Source: Saprospiraceae bacterium | GTDB lineage: Bacteria; Bacteroidota; Bacteroidia; Chitinophagales; Saprospiraceae | Direction of reading: 5' to 3' | DNA length: 64,000 nucleotides | NCBI GenBank assembly: GCA_013214355.1 | Contig: JABSSL010000043.1 | Coordinates: 1-64,000 of the forward strand | Part shown: positions 43,262 to 52,194 of the stretch, one piece after another | Layout: each line of letters starts with the position of its first letter | How positions within the stretch are numbered: the stretch's first letter is position 1 | Notes under the pieces: generated by a model | What the model saw: only the letters and a program-made list of their open reading frames with translations | Databases searched by the model: none | What the model was told of the DNA's origin: nothing | Position numbers and translations under genes: made by a program

Positions 43262-44743
43262 ATGAAGTCATTAAATATAAAAGCACTATTTATCCTTTTG
43301 GGTCTACTAGCCATGCAAGCCTGTACAGCAGGCTTCGAAGAGCTGAATACCAATCCAAACCAGCCTACGGTAGATAAAGCTAACCCAGATTTGATCTTAC
43401 CAAAAGTTATTTCGGAAGTAGGCAATGAGTTGACGGCTGGTATTGCTTGGGGATTCGGTAACGTCGTTTCTCAGGCGGTAGCTACCAATAACTTTACCAG
43501 TGTTGATATCTACGCTTGGGGCACTTACAGTGGTACCTGGAACTCCATGTACAGAAATGCTAGAGATGCACAGAACTTGATCATCATCGCCGAAGAGCGG
43601 GGAAATGATAACTTAAAAGCTGTGGCATTAGTCCTGAAGTCTTACATCTTTTCTTTCTTAACGGATATGTGGGGGGATGTACCTTACGCCCAAGCTTTGA
43701 ATGGTAAAGGCGTAAATGGCGATGCAGTTTTTGAACCTGCATACGATTCACAGGCTGATATTTACAAAGGGATTTTGGCTGATTACGAGATGGCAAATAG
43801 CCTTTTTGGTGGAACAGGATCTATCGGTGGCGACATCATGTTTGGTGGAGACGTAGAGAAATGGCGTAAATTATGTAATGCGCTTCGTATCCGTACCATC
43901 ATGCGTTTAGAGCATAAATGGGGAGAGCTGGGTTTAAGCGCCAATTCTTTGCAGCAAATCGTTGATAATGAGCCATTAATGGAGTCAAACGCAGACAATG
44001 GTGTTTTGGGGTATTTAGCTACTTCTCCAAACCAATGGCCACGCCAAACCGGTCGTGTTGGTGGTTTTGATGAAAAACGAATGAGTCAGCGTATTGAAAG
44101 TGTTTTGAAAAGCACGAATGATCCACGCTTGTTCGTGATGTTCCGCCCCCTTGATAACCAAGATAGCTTAGGTGTTTACCGTGGTATTCCAAATGGTTTA
44201 TCTGAGGATAACGCTATTAACTTCAATGGTGGTCCTAAAAATCAATCCCGCCTAGGGCTACGCTACCGTGATACCGATAATCCATCAAATGTCGATGTCG
44301 ATATGACTTATATGCAGTACAATGAATTGATGTTCATTTTAGCCGAAGCTGCAGTTAAGGGATATATCTCGGGTGATGCAGAAGCTTATTACTTGAATGG
44401 ATTAAATGCAACTTTGGAGTACTTTAAAGTGGCGCCTGAAGCCTCTTTCTTTGCCCAGTCAGCCATTGACCTGAAGTCCGCTGCAACTACAGAAGGACAA
44501 TTGGAAATCATTGGGACCCAAAAGTGGTTAGGACTTTTCATGGTGGGCGCTGAAGCATGGTTTGATTTCCGTAGAACAGGCCTTCCTAGATTGACTCCTG
44601 GTGAAAATGCCATTTTCAATCAAGTACCTGTACGTATTCAGTACCCAAGTGATGAGCAAGTATTGAATGCTACAAACTACGATGCAGTGATTAGCCGCCA
44701 GGGACCAGATGAAATCTTGACAAAACCTTGGTTACTGCAATAA
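43262..44743 (+). CDS. SusD/RagB-type nutrient-binding lipoprotein
   Basis: A 493-residue outer-membrane lipoprotein (signal KSLNIKALFILLGLLAMQAC). The N-terminal FEELNTNPNQPTVDKANPDLIL is typical of the SusD-like group 2 (SusD/RagB with NTNPN). TPR-like helices (VALVLKSYIFSFLTDMWGDVPY) and the C-terminal half (MYNELMFILAEAAVKGYI style, here MQYNELMFILAEAAVKG) match. It forms the lid of the SusC channel and captures the ligand. Together with SusC and the downstream enzymes it defines a utilisation locus. Confidence 0.95.
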   Translation: MKSLNIKALFILLGLLAMQACTAGFEELNTNPNQPTVDKANPDLILPKVISEVGNELTAGIAWGFGNVVSQAVATNNFTSVDIYAWGTYSGTWNSMYRNARDAQNLIIIAEERGNDNLKAVALVLKSYIFSFLTDMWGDVPYAQALNGKGVNGDAVFEPAYDSQADIYKGILADYEMANSLFGGTGSIGGDIMFGGDVEKWRKLCNALRIRTIMRLEHKWGELGLSANSLQQIVDNEPLMESNADNGVLGYLATSPNQWPRQTGRVGGFDEKRMSQRIESVLKSTNDPRLFVMFRPLDNQDSLGVYRGIPNGLSEDNAINFNGGPKNQSRLGLRYRDTDNPSNVDVDMTYMQYNELMFILAEAAVKGYISGDAEAYYLNGLNATLEYFKVAPEASFFAQSAIDLKSAATTEGQLEIIGTQKWLGLFMVGAEAWFDFRRTGLPRLTPGENAIFNQVPVRIQYPSDEQVLNATNYDAVISRQGPDEILTKPWLLQ

Positions 44744-44792
44744 ATGAAGGATGAGTAAGCTATGCATTTACCTAGCGTAGCCGTATAGGGAG

Positions 44793-44826
44793 GGAGGACG
44801 ATTAGAACTACTGCTAATCTTTCCTC
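44793..44826 (+). terminator. Imperfect hairpin after SusD
   Basis: GAGGA-C-GATTAG pairs with CTAATC-TT-TCCTC, about 11 pairs with a small internal loop, followed by a T/C-rich run (TTTCCC). It sits 50 bp past the SusD stop and may partly end the SusCD transcript before the enzyme genes. The leader 44827-44974 before the next gene contains a short GCACA/TGTGC dyad at 44885-44898 and nothing else clear. Confidence 0.5.
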
Positions 44827-44974
44827 TTTCCCATTTTATTTGCAACTTCACCGTTTGAGCATGCTAAGAATATTGAACCTTATATGCACAGCATTGTGCT
44901 CAATTTGCTTAGGATAAGGTATCTTGTACCAGACCCGGAATGGGACAAGATTTGTGATCACCGAAAACTTTCCT

Positions 44975-46066
44975 ATGTCCAAAAAGTATAACTTTCTTTT
45001 CACTAGTATTCTAGTGATTAGTACACAGCTAGTATTGGCCCAACCAGTAGAAAATGTAGTATTGGTAACCTTTGATGGATTGCGCTGGCAGGAATTATTT
45101 GGAGGGGCCGTAGATAGCATGATGAATAATCCCGAACTAACTAAGGATAAAGACCAAGTACTAGCCGCATTTCATGCCGATAGCCCCAAAGAAGCTAGAA
45201 AGAAACTGATGCCTTGGATGTGGTCGACGGTGGTGAAAGAGGGGCAATTGTATGGAAATCGCTGGTTGGGGAATTTGGTGAACTGTACCAACCGATTCTG
45301 GTTTTCCTATCCGGGCTACAATGAAATTTTGACCGGATTTAGTGATCCTGAAATCGATAGTAACGCTAAGAAGTACAATCAAAATAAAACCGTGCTAGAG
45401 TGGTTTGCAGAAAAACCTGAATTTAGCGGAAAAGTAGCTGCCTTTGGATCTTGGGATGTTTTTCCCTATATCATCAATGACCAGCGCAGTGGAATCCCCG
45501 TCAATGCTGGCTTTCGCAAGGCGGAAGATGAATACTTATCCTATAAAGAACAGTTTCTCAACGACCTTCAGGACCAAATTCCAAGCCCTTGGGCTACGGT
45601 GCGCCTTGATGCTTTTACGCATAACTATATGCTAGAGCACATGAAAAAGCATCATCCTCGAATTGTATATATCTCCTATGGGGAGACTGATGATTTTGCG
45701 CACGATGGTCGTTATGATCACTATCTGAAATCTGCTCATCAGACGGACAAATGGCTAGCTGCCCTTTGGGACTACCTGCAAAATGATCCCTTTTACAAAG
45801 GTAAAACTAGCCTATTGATCACTACGGATCATGGGCGGGGGCATTCACCTATGACCCAATGGAAAAGCCACAGAACGATATACCGAGGATCTGATCAAAT
45901 CTGGATTGCAGCTATTGGTCCTAATATTGCAGCCCTTGGTGAAGTGGCCGTGGATCAAAGACTTTTTCAGTACCAAATAGCCAAAACCATGGCCAAGTTA
46001 CTGGGCTATGACTACCAAAACGAAAGAGAAGAGGTGGGCCCAGTGATAGAATCCATCATAAAATAA
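44975..46066 (+). CDS. Alkaline-phosphatase-superfamily hydrolase, secreted
   Basis: A protein of 363 residues from the ATG at 44975, which opens a signal peptide (SKKYNFLFTSILVISTQLVLA); an upstream start 51 bases earlier adds charged residues. Metal-binding and catalytic positions of the nucleotide-pyrophosphatase/phosphonoacetate-hydrolase group are visible: the aspartate in VLVTFDGLRWQELFGGA, a probable Ser nucleophile in RFWFSYPGYNEILTG, YGETDDFAHDGRYDHY, and TTDHGRGHSP. It should cleave a phosphomonoester, diester or a phosphonate ester in the periplasm. It is followed 6 bp later by the FAD oxidoreductase gene. Confidence 0.85.
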   Translation: MSKKYNFLFTSILVISTQLVLAQPVENVVLVTFDGLRWQELFGGAVDSMMNNPELTKDKDQVLAAFHADSPKEARKKLMPWMWSTVVKEGQLYGNRWLGNLVNCTNRFWFSYPGYNEILTGFSDPEIDSNAKKYNQNKTVLEWFAEKPEFSGKVAAFGSWDVFPYIINDQRSGIPVNAGFRKAEDEYLSYKEQFLNDLQDQIPSPWATVRLDAFTHNYMLEHMKKHHPRIVYISYGETDDFAHDGRYDHYLKSAHQTDKWLAALWDYLQNDPFYKGKTSLLITTDHGRGHSPMTQWKSHRTIYRGSDQIWIAAIGPNIAALGEVAVDQRLFQYQIAKTMAKLLGYDYQNEREEVGPVIESIIK

Positions 46067-46072
46067 CCTTTG

Positions 46073-47242
46073 ATGAACGAGTATGATATCATAGTAATTG
46101 GTGGCGGTATCTTGGGCATTGCCCATGCCTATCATTGTTTACAGGCTGGTATGAAAGTGGCCTTGATCGAACGCGATGCCTATCCCAATGGAGCGACTAT
46201 TCGAAACTTTGGCCAAGTTGTCCCTTCTGGTATGGATCGCAAATGGCAGCAATATGGCCTTGAAAGCTTGAGAGTGTACAAAGAGATTCAATCCAAGACT
46301 GATATTTCTGTACGAGAAGAAGGAAGTATTTATCTAGCCAGTAATGACGAAGAGTTGCAATTGCTGGAGGAACTGGCTGCTATCAACCGCAAGCATGGTT
46401 ATCGCTCGGTGCTGTGGACTAAGCAACAGTGTCTAGAGCGTTATCCTGGTTTAAAAGAGGGATATGTTAAGGCAGGCTTGTTCTTTCCGGAAGAGGTCAA
46501 GGTGGATCCACGATTAGCGGCTAAACGTATCATTCAATACTGCGTTTCAGCCTTGGGCCTCACCTATATTTCAAGGCGAACGATCATAGATACAGCTACT
46601 TTACCAGATAAACAGATATTGACCGACAACTTAGGGCAGACCTACCGTTGTAAGAAGACCTTTCTTTGTGGCGGAACGGAATTTCAGTTGCTGTTTCCTG
46701 AAATTTTTAATCAAAGTGACTTGGTGAAGGTCAAATTGCAAATGATGGAAACGGTGCCGCAGAAGCGACAGGTCATTCCCGGTTCTGTGCTTTCTGGATG
46801 GACTATTCGGAGATATGAAAGCTTCCATGAATGTCCTTCCTTCGCAGCCATAAAAGCACGGGAAGATAGGGAGGCTTATCACCTCAAACAGGGGATTCAT
46901 ATCCTCTTTAAGCAGTCTCCGGATGGTGGGGTGATTATAGGTGATTCCCACGAATATGCAACGGTCAAAGACGGCGAGACCTTGTCGATGGGGACGGACA
47001 ATGAGATCAATTGCTTTATCCTATCCCAAGCCCAACGAATCTTTCAACTAGAAGATTGGCAGATTTCACGAACTTGGGTCGGACAATACAGTCAGTGTCA
47101 AGAACAGGATATCTTCAATGAGACGATTGAAGATGACATACATATCGTGACAGGCATTGGGGGTAAGGGAATGACAGGATCTTTGGGGTATGCCAAAGAA
47201 AATGTGCGCAATCTACTTTCTTTAAATCTTGAAACAATCTAG
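46073..47242 (+). CDS. TIGR03364-type FAD-dependent oxidoreductase (phosphonate-linked)
   Basis: A protein of 389 residues from ATG 46073 (a TTG just before is the alternative). The N-terminal EYDIIVIGGGILGIAHAYHC is the FAD-binding motif of DAO-family enzymes; GATIRNFGQVVPSGMDRKWQ and RTWVGQYSQCQEQDIF are characteristic of the TIGR03364 group, known mostly from phosphonate gene clusters where members oxidise N-methylated or hydroxylated 2-aminoethylphosphonate. It is cytoplasmic (no signal). It starts 6 bp after the phosphatase-like gene and ends 2 bp before the HAD hydrolase, so they are one operon. Confidence 0.87.
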   Translation: MNEYDIIVIGGGILGIAHAYHCLQAGMKVALIERDAYPNGATIRNFGQVVPSGMDRKWQQYGLESLRVYKEIQSKTDISVREEGSIYLASNDEELQLLEELAAINRKHGYRSVLWTKQQCLERYPGLKEGYVKAGLFFPEEVKVDPRLAAKRIIQYCVSALGLTYISRRTIIDTATLPDKQILTDNLGQTYRCKKTFLCGGTEFQLLFPEIFNQSDLVKVKLQMMETVPQKRQVIPGSVLSGWTIRRYESFHECPSFAAIKAREDREAYHLKQGIHILFKQSPDGGVIIGDSHEYATVKDGETLSMGTDNEINCFILSQAQRIFQLEDWQISRTWVGQYSQCQEQDIFNETIEDDIHIVTGIGGKGMTGSLGYAKENVRNLLSLNLETI

Positions 47243-47244
47243 CC

Positions 47245-47928
47245 ATGGTAAAACTGGTAATCTTTGATATGGCAGGAACCTCTATCAATGAGGATAACCT
47301 GGTCTATAAAACCATCCAGCGAATGATGACCCTGCACGGCGTAGCAGTCTCCTTGGATACAGTCTTGGAATTAGGGGCAGGAAAGGAAAAACGTACGGCT
47401 ATCGCTGATATTGCGGAGGTAGTAGTAGGAAGTAAGGGGGTTTCAAGTGATTGGGTTGATAATGTGCATCAAGCTTTTAAAGAAGCCCTTGATCAAGCTT
47501 ATGAGACGGAGCATATGGAAGTTTTTCCTAGTGTCCACAAGGTGGTGAAAAAATTGCGCACTGAAGGGATAAAGGTGGGCTTTAACACAGGCTACAGTAG
47601 GCCCGTTGCGGAGCGGATTTTGGCTAGGTGTGGTGTGAAAGTCGGTGAGGATATCGATGCCCTAGCAACTGCAGATGACGCTGCAAATGGTCGACCTGCT
47701 CCTGATATGATTGACTTTATTTGCCATCAACTGGATATCCCTGCCAAACACTCCGTAAAGATTGGAGACAGCGCCATTGATATTGAGGAAGGTAGGAGTG
47801 CTGGTGTGAAATTAGCCATTGGCGTTACCACTGGCGCACAAACTCGTGAATTGATTGCCAAAGCGGAGCCAGATCATATTTTGGATGATATGCTGGAACT
47901 GTTACCCATTCTTGGGCTTGAGGAATAA
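47245..47928 (+). CDS. Phosphonatase-like HAD hydrolase
   Basis: A 227-residue HAD-superfamily enzyme of the TIGR03351 (phosphonatase-like) kind. Motif I D8-M-A-G-T12 carries the nucleophile Asp8; the threonine of motif II is in GFNTGYSRPVAERIL; motif IV is IGDSAIDIEEGRSAG. The cap retains Lys47 in LGAGKEKR, aligned with the Schiff-base lysine of phosphonoacetaldehyde hydrolase (MGxxKxxH), although the histidine three residues on is arginine. The likely reaction is cleavage of the C-P bond of phosphonoacetaldehyde produced by the preceding oxidoreductase. It is the last gene of the cassette. Confidence 0.87.
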   Translation: MVKLVIFDMAGTSINEDNLVYKTIQRMMTLHGVAVSLDTVLELGAGKEKRTAIADIAEVVVGSKGVSSDWVDNVHQAFKEALDQAYETEHMEVFPSVHKVVKKLRTEGIKVGFNTGYSRPVAERILARCGVKVGEDIDALATADDAANGRPAPDMIDFICHQLDIPAKHSVKIGDSAIDIEEGRSAGVKLAIGVTTGAQTRELIAKAEPDHILDDMLELLPILGLEE

Positions 47929-47968
47929 GGTCCCAGGTAAGTGTGCAAATGAGAAAGGATCAACCTTC

Positions 47969-49318
47969 CTACTCAATGAATTCATATTCCCGGAGGAAGA
48001 CTATAATATCATCAAAGGCTCCGGCCGCCACCCGATCATATTTGAAGTAGCTATACCATTTTCGCAAATCTGAATTAAATCCTAGATCTCGCATGCGATG
48101 ACCATGCTCCAATCCGTGATTCGCACTTGGAACAATGGCAATGCGATAGTTAATCTTGTCTACTTCTTTGAATAATTGCTTTAGATAGCTACTGTTCTCC
48201 CGATAGGGGACCACAAAGTCATCACCCCCCAAGATTGATAGAAATGGGCCCTTGAAGGCTTTTAGGTCATCGCTTGGATCATAATCATTCCGGCGAACCC
48301 ATATCTCATCCAATTTCTCGGCGGAGACGGGGATATCGTCCTGCTCCAACACATCAATCCAAGCATGCGCTCTTGCCGAATCCAATAAGGCTACCATCGA
48401 CTCATAGATCTCGTTGGGGTTTCCCTGGGCAAATGATAGCTCTGTGTAGGCCAAGGCCTCCTTGATAGCTTGATCGTTTAAGCCTAATTGGTCCCGAAGG
48501 TAGTATACACTACAGTCTAGTTGCTGTTGTTTGACGCTGGTCGATGGGCCTACCAAGGAAACGATGAAGTCTACCGTAGTTTTGGTCTGTGCGGCGGCCT
48601 TCGGGGCTACCCATCCCCCAGCGCTATACGCCAAGTAACCTATGGGGCCGGTATAATCTAAGCTGGCAATTTGGTCGGTGAGGGTTGCGAGGTCCTGGGC
48701 GTGCATATCCATGGTAGTCTTTTCACATGGGAAATTGGTATTACTGTGACCTCTTTTATCAAAGGTAACCACGGCCAATCCGTATTGCGATAGAACTTCC
48801 GGACGAGCATCCCAGTCATTTTTACTGCCACATCCACGGCCATGTACAATAATCATGGTTGGCCATGGGCCCTCTCCTACAGGTTTGGTGATCCGCACAG
48901 CGATGGAGATATCTCCTAGGTTGACATCCCCCGCCATGTATTCTATCTCCCTTCTTGGCGGCCTGAGCGCACGTTTAATATGAACCTTAGCAAAGTTGCA
49001 CTCGCCGACCATTTCGGCATAGAGGGAATCCCAAACCACTTTGACAACTCCATAATAGCTTTCAAAACTTACGCTTTTACCCTTAACCCTAAGCGTAGAA
49101 TTTACTGGTTTATAATAGATCCAATCTGTGATTTTAAAGGAGACTTCGAGGCTATCTCCCAGCGGATGAATATCCAATGTGAAGGCTTGAGTACTATTCC
49201 CATGGCGAATGAATGTCCCGGTCCAATAGCCTTCTAATTGACTGTGGATAGAGGATTCTTGTGCACACAAGTGGGCGGAAGAACAGCAAATAATGATTAG
49301 GAGTAATAATCGATTCAT
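47969..49318 (-). CDS. Secreted alpha/beta hydrolase
   Basis: A 449-residue protein with signal peptide NRLLLLIIICCSSAHLCAQ. Residues ~25-120 are a beta-rich N-terminal domain. The hydrolase domain has the oxyanion region MIIVHGRGCGSKNDWD, the nucleophile elbow YLAYSAGGW with its serine, FLSILGGDDFVVPYR (acid) and SANHGLEHG (catalytic histidine). This fits an S9-like or xylan-esterase-like enzyme. It is convergent with the phosphonate operon, with 40 bp between stops, and not evidently part of it. Confidence 0.87.
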   Translation of the reverse strand: MNRLLLLIIICCSSAHLCAQESSIHSQLEGYWTGTFIRHGNSTQAFTLDIHPLGDSLEVSFKITDWIYYKPVNSTLRVKGKSVSFESYYGVVKVVWDSLYAEMVGECNFAKVHIKRALRPPRREIEYMAGDVNLGDISIAVRITKPVGEGPWPTMIIVHGRGCGSKNDWDARPEVLSQYGLAVVTFDKRGHSNTNFPCEKTTMDMHAQDLATLTDQIASLDYTGPIGYLAYSAGGWVAPKAAAQTKTTVDFIVSLVGPSTSVKQQQLDCSVYYLRDQLGLNDQAIKEALAYTELSFAQGNPNEIYESMVALLDSARAHAWIDVLEQDDIPVSAEKLDEIWVRRNDYDPSDDLKAFKGPFLSILGGDDFVVPYRENSSYLKQLFKEVDKINYRIAIVPSANHGLEHGHRMRDLGFNSDLRKWYSYFKYDRVAAGAFDDIIVFLREYEFIE

Positions 49319-49372
49319 AGTGATGGATTGTTACTCCTAATGTACGACTTGACTTCGACTTCAGATCTTCAA

Positions 49373-49567
49373 TTACCGTTCAAAGTATAGATAAAAGTAA
49401 ACGGCAAACCCAAAATCAGTCGCGTCGGTTGAGATCAGACGCCAGCCGTCTCTTGCCATCTCATCAAGCTTGGTCTGAATGTCCTTAGTTGAGTCCTTAA
49501 GGATGTGTTCCTTGTCTAAAGTAATCTTAGTGTAATAGATCAAGGATTCTACTTTGTATTCTTTCAT
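49373..49567 (-). CDS. Small DUF4177-like protein
   Basis: A 64-residue cytoplasmic protein with the DUF4177 pattern: KEYKVESLIYYTKITLDKEH at the start, LDEMARDGWRLISTDATD in the middle and a FYLYFER end. The family is a small beta-alpha-beta fold of unknown role. It lies between reverse-strand genes, 54 bp upstream of the alpha/beta hydrolase start. Confidence 0.7.
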   Translation of the reverse strand: MKEYKVESLIYYTKITLDKEHILKDSTKDIQTKLDEMARDGWRLISTDATDFGFAVYFYLYFER

Positions 49568-49606
49568 ACTAATCTAGAGCTGTTTAGAGAGAGTTGTTAA
49601 ATGGTA

Positions 49607-50269
49607 TTAGAAATTGGCAAAGGACGCAATCTGCAATTGTCCTCTACTCCTTTTTTCGAAAACTTGAGACATAAATCCTAGCTCTACCTTCAGCTGGGGA
49701 GATACTCGGTAACCCAAGGCTGCGTACATGCGATTCCGGTCGAATACGGCATTTTGTCCATTTAGGAAGACTTCATCATACAGCGAAAGATACCAGGTGT
49801 CGGCCACCAATTCTTTATTATTCAAGGCAATGTTCAGCGCTAGGAAGTATCGGAAACGCCACTTAAAATCACTATTCTCTACCCAACGTTCTTCTATCCG
49901 ATAGCGGTGCTGGATAGAAACGCGCCCAAAATTCTGTTTGGTTATGAATTGCTGAAAAATCCGGTGCTCTCCGATGCTCAGTTTATCGTCAGTCCCGGCT
50001 ATGTAATTCTCCGATAGGATATAACCGTATCCCAGGAGTAGATTATTATTGCCAGGTGTTAGATTCACGCCAAAACCGGTACGGAGTAGCAATTGTTCCA
50101 AATCACCGATGAAGTTGTAGTTTCGATATTGTACTTCATGATGCCAGTTCCACTTATCATTGATCTTCTTACTACCAATATAAATAATCCAGTTCCCAGT
50201 TTCCGAATCCTGTGCTTGTAGCGAAAAGCAAAAGGACAGACTAAAGCATAAAATCAGTAATTTTTTCAT
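49607..50269 (-). CDS. DUF2490 outer-membrane protein
   Basis: A protein of 220 residues from ATG 50269. Signal peptide KKLLILCFSLSFCFSLQAQ is followed by GNWIIYIGSKKINDKWNWHH, and then the DUF2490 pattern of paired strands (EHRIFQQFITKQNFGRVSIQ, FKWRFRYFLALNIALNNK, DRNRMYAALGYRVSPQLKVE). These are beta-barrel proteins with no known transport substrate. It stands alone downstream of the sulfatase gene. Confidence 0.85.
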   Translation of the reverse strand: MKKLLILCFSLSFCFSLQAQDSETGNWIIYIGSKKINDKWNWHHEVQYRNYNFIGDLEQLLLRTGFGVNLTPGNNNLLLGYGYILSENYIAGTDDKLSIGEHRIFQQFITKQNFGRVSIQHRYRIEERWVENSDFKWRFRYFLALNIALNNKELVADTWYLSLYDEVFLNGQNAVFDRNRMYAALGYRVSPQLKVELGFMSQVFEKRSRGQLQIASFANF

Positions 50270-50353
50270 AGATAGGTTGAAGTCTTCGTTATCAGCAATG
50301 TACAACGTTGCGATTAAATTATTGTTTTCACGCCTAAAGTTAAGAGCTCTGAT

Positions 50354-52114
50354 CTACTTTTTAAGCAGAACCACATGAAAGAGAGCGGAAATGGGACCTT
50401 CCTCGGTAGAAACGCTCCCGCTCAAATCCAACTCGCCTGGAGGGAGGGATACATTTTCAAACCTAAGCCTACTTTCTTCAGCACCAAAGGATTGCGTCAA
50501 CTCTTGATCGGCAAATGTAAGCCTAGCTTCTGCATTCGGCGAGGATTCCTGAAGAATGACTTCAATGTCAAAATCAGCAGCTTTATCTACCTTAAGCCGC
50601 CAAGAACCAGATTTTCCCCAGCCATTACCAGAACGCTTTGTCCAGTCCTGAGCGCTTAGGACTGTCCTTGTCTCTTTTTCCGTCCCAATGATAATAGGAG
50701 GTTTAGCGTAGTTGTTGGGTCTTGTGGAGGAAACATCATCAAACCAGGCCTCATAAGCCTTCAAGAGGCGATCCTTTTCGCTGGATAGTGAGTCAGCTAG
50801 GTTGATGGTTTCTCCGGGATCTTCTTCCAAATTGTACAATTCATAGGGGACCCCCGCTGGCATTTCCTCCCTCCCGAAACCCGTCGGGTGAACCAATTTG
50901 TAGGTCTGGCCGATTGCTGCAAAGTGATGGTACTTCACGGGAGTATCCCCTCGATGTACTTGCAAAAAAAGCTGTCGATCTTCCCACTTAGCTTCCTCTC
51001 CCTTCAGTAAAGGCAGTATACTCTTGCCATCTAATTTAAGTCCAGCAGGTAGTTCCACCTGGGCCACATCGAGAAAGGTAGGCAATAGATCGATGTGCGC
51101 ACTAATACGACTGCTGCTTGTACCTGCCTTTAGCTGTGCTGGCCAATGGGCAAAAAATGGAGAGCGAATCCCGCCTTCATGTACCTCGGACTTCATTCCT
51201 CTTAGATCCATGACATAGCGCCGGCTATTGGGGCCATTGTCTACCATGAAGATAACCAGCGTGTTTTCGGTTAGCCCCCATTCATCCAATTGGGAGAAAA
51301 GCTTTCCAACATTCTGGTCTACATTCTCGATCATCGCTAAGACACCCGCCACATTGTCTAGTAGTTGTTCACCAGTGTCGCCGATGGAGATTGATAAAAT
51401 ATCCTTGTTCTTATATTTGGTTTTCAGTTCCGCTGGTACATCATGATAAGGGCCGTGTGGAGCGTTTAAGGCGATATAGCTAAAGAAGGGTTTATTATTG
51501 GCCACGGAATTTTCTATGAAATCCAAGGCGCCATCAAAGTACACATCGGTGCAGTAGCCCTTTGTCTGAATTGGCTCATTATTATGGAAAAGAATCGGAT
51601 CTGTATATCTTCTTTGGTTCTCAAAGGGTTCAGAGGGTTGGGCAAGTCCGCCGCCTTTATGGACCAATGCCTCTTGGAATCCCTGGTCACTGGGTCGCAT
51701 GGGGTAGCAGTCCCCCAGATGCCACTTGCCGAAAATTCCGGTAGCATAGCCCGCCTCACCCAGTAATTCGGCCATTGTTATCTCCTCGGTATCCATCATG
51801 GATCTTCCGATCCAAGTGTCTACTACTCGAGTCCGATAATTATAGCGACCCGTCATAAGACAAGCACGTGTAGGGCTGCAGACAGGACTTACATAGAATC
51901 GGCTTAAAGAGGCACTGCGGCTCGCCATGGCATCGATATTCGGCGTTTCAAGGAGGGGATTGCCGGCTACTCCAAGATCTCCGATGCCCTGGTCATCCGT
52001 CATAATCAGGATAATGTTCGGACGCGCGGTTTCAGTGGGCTGTTCTTCTCTGCTACAAGATGAAAAACATATGAAGCAGCATAGGAGTAGGATAAGAGAA
52101 CGTAGTTGGTACAT
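50354..52114 (-). CDS. Sulfatase (arylsulfatase family), lipoprotein
   Basis: A protein of 586 residues from ATG 52114, which starts a lipoprotein signal ending FSSC; an upstream start would add 22 residues. The sulfatase signature C79-S-P-T-R83 directs conversion of Cys79 to formylglycine. Metal ligands D40 and D41 lie in MTDDQGIGD, and VHEGGIRSPFFAHWP and the IVFMVDNGPNS region (here LVIFMVDNGPNS) complete the site. A C-terminal beta-sandwich of ~110 residues follows. It should desulfate a glycan or aryl compound. The modifying enzyme (FGE or anSME) is not in this window. Confidence 0.92.
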   Translation of the reverse strand: MYQLRSLILLLCCFICFSSCSREEQPTETARPNIILIMTDDQGIGDLGVAGNPLLETPNIDAMASRSASLSRFYVSPVCSPTRACLMTGRYNYRTRVVDTWIGRSMMDTEEITMAELLGEAGYATGIFGKWHLGDCYPMRPSDQGFQEALVHKGGGLAQPSEPFENQRRYTDPILFHNNEPIQTKGYCTDVYFDGALDFIENSVANNKPFFSYIALNAPHGPYHDVPAELKTKYKNKDILSISIGDTGEQLLDNVAGVLAMIENVDQNVGKLFSQLDEWGLTENTLVIFMVDNGPNSRRYVMDLRGMKSEVHEGGIRSPFFAHWPAQLKAGTSSSRISAHIDLLPTFLDVAQVELPAGLKLDGKSILPLLKGEEAKWEDRQLFLQVHRGDTPVKYHHFAAIGQTYKLVHPTGFGREEMPAGVPYELYNLEEDPGETINLADSLSSEKDRLLKAYEAWFDDVSSTRPNNYAKPPIIIGTEKETRTVLSAQDWTKRSGNGWGKSGSWRLKVDKAADFDIEVILQESSPNAEARLTFADQELTQSFGAEESRLRFENVSLPPGELDLSGSVSTEEGPISALFHVVLLKK

Positions 52115-52194
52115 GATTCCCAGGTTTTTCGTTTGTTGATTATCTAGCAATATAACAAAGCCTGGGAAACTTCGGGCCAATCTTTAGGACTGCA

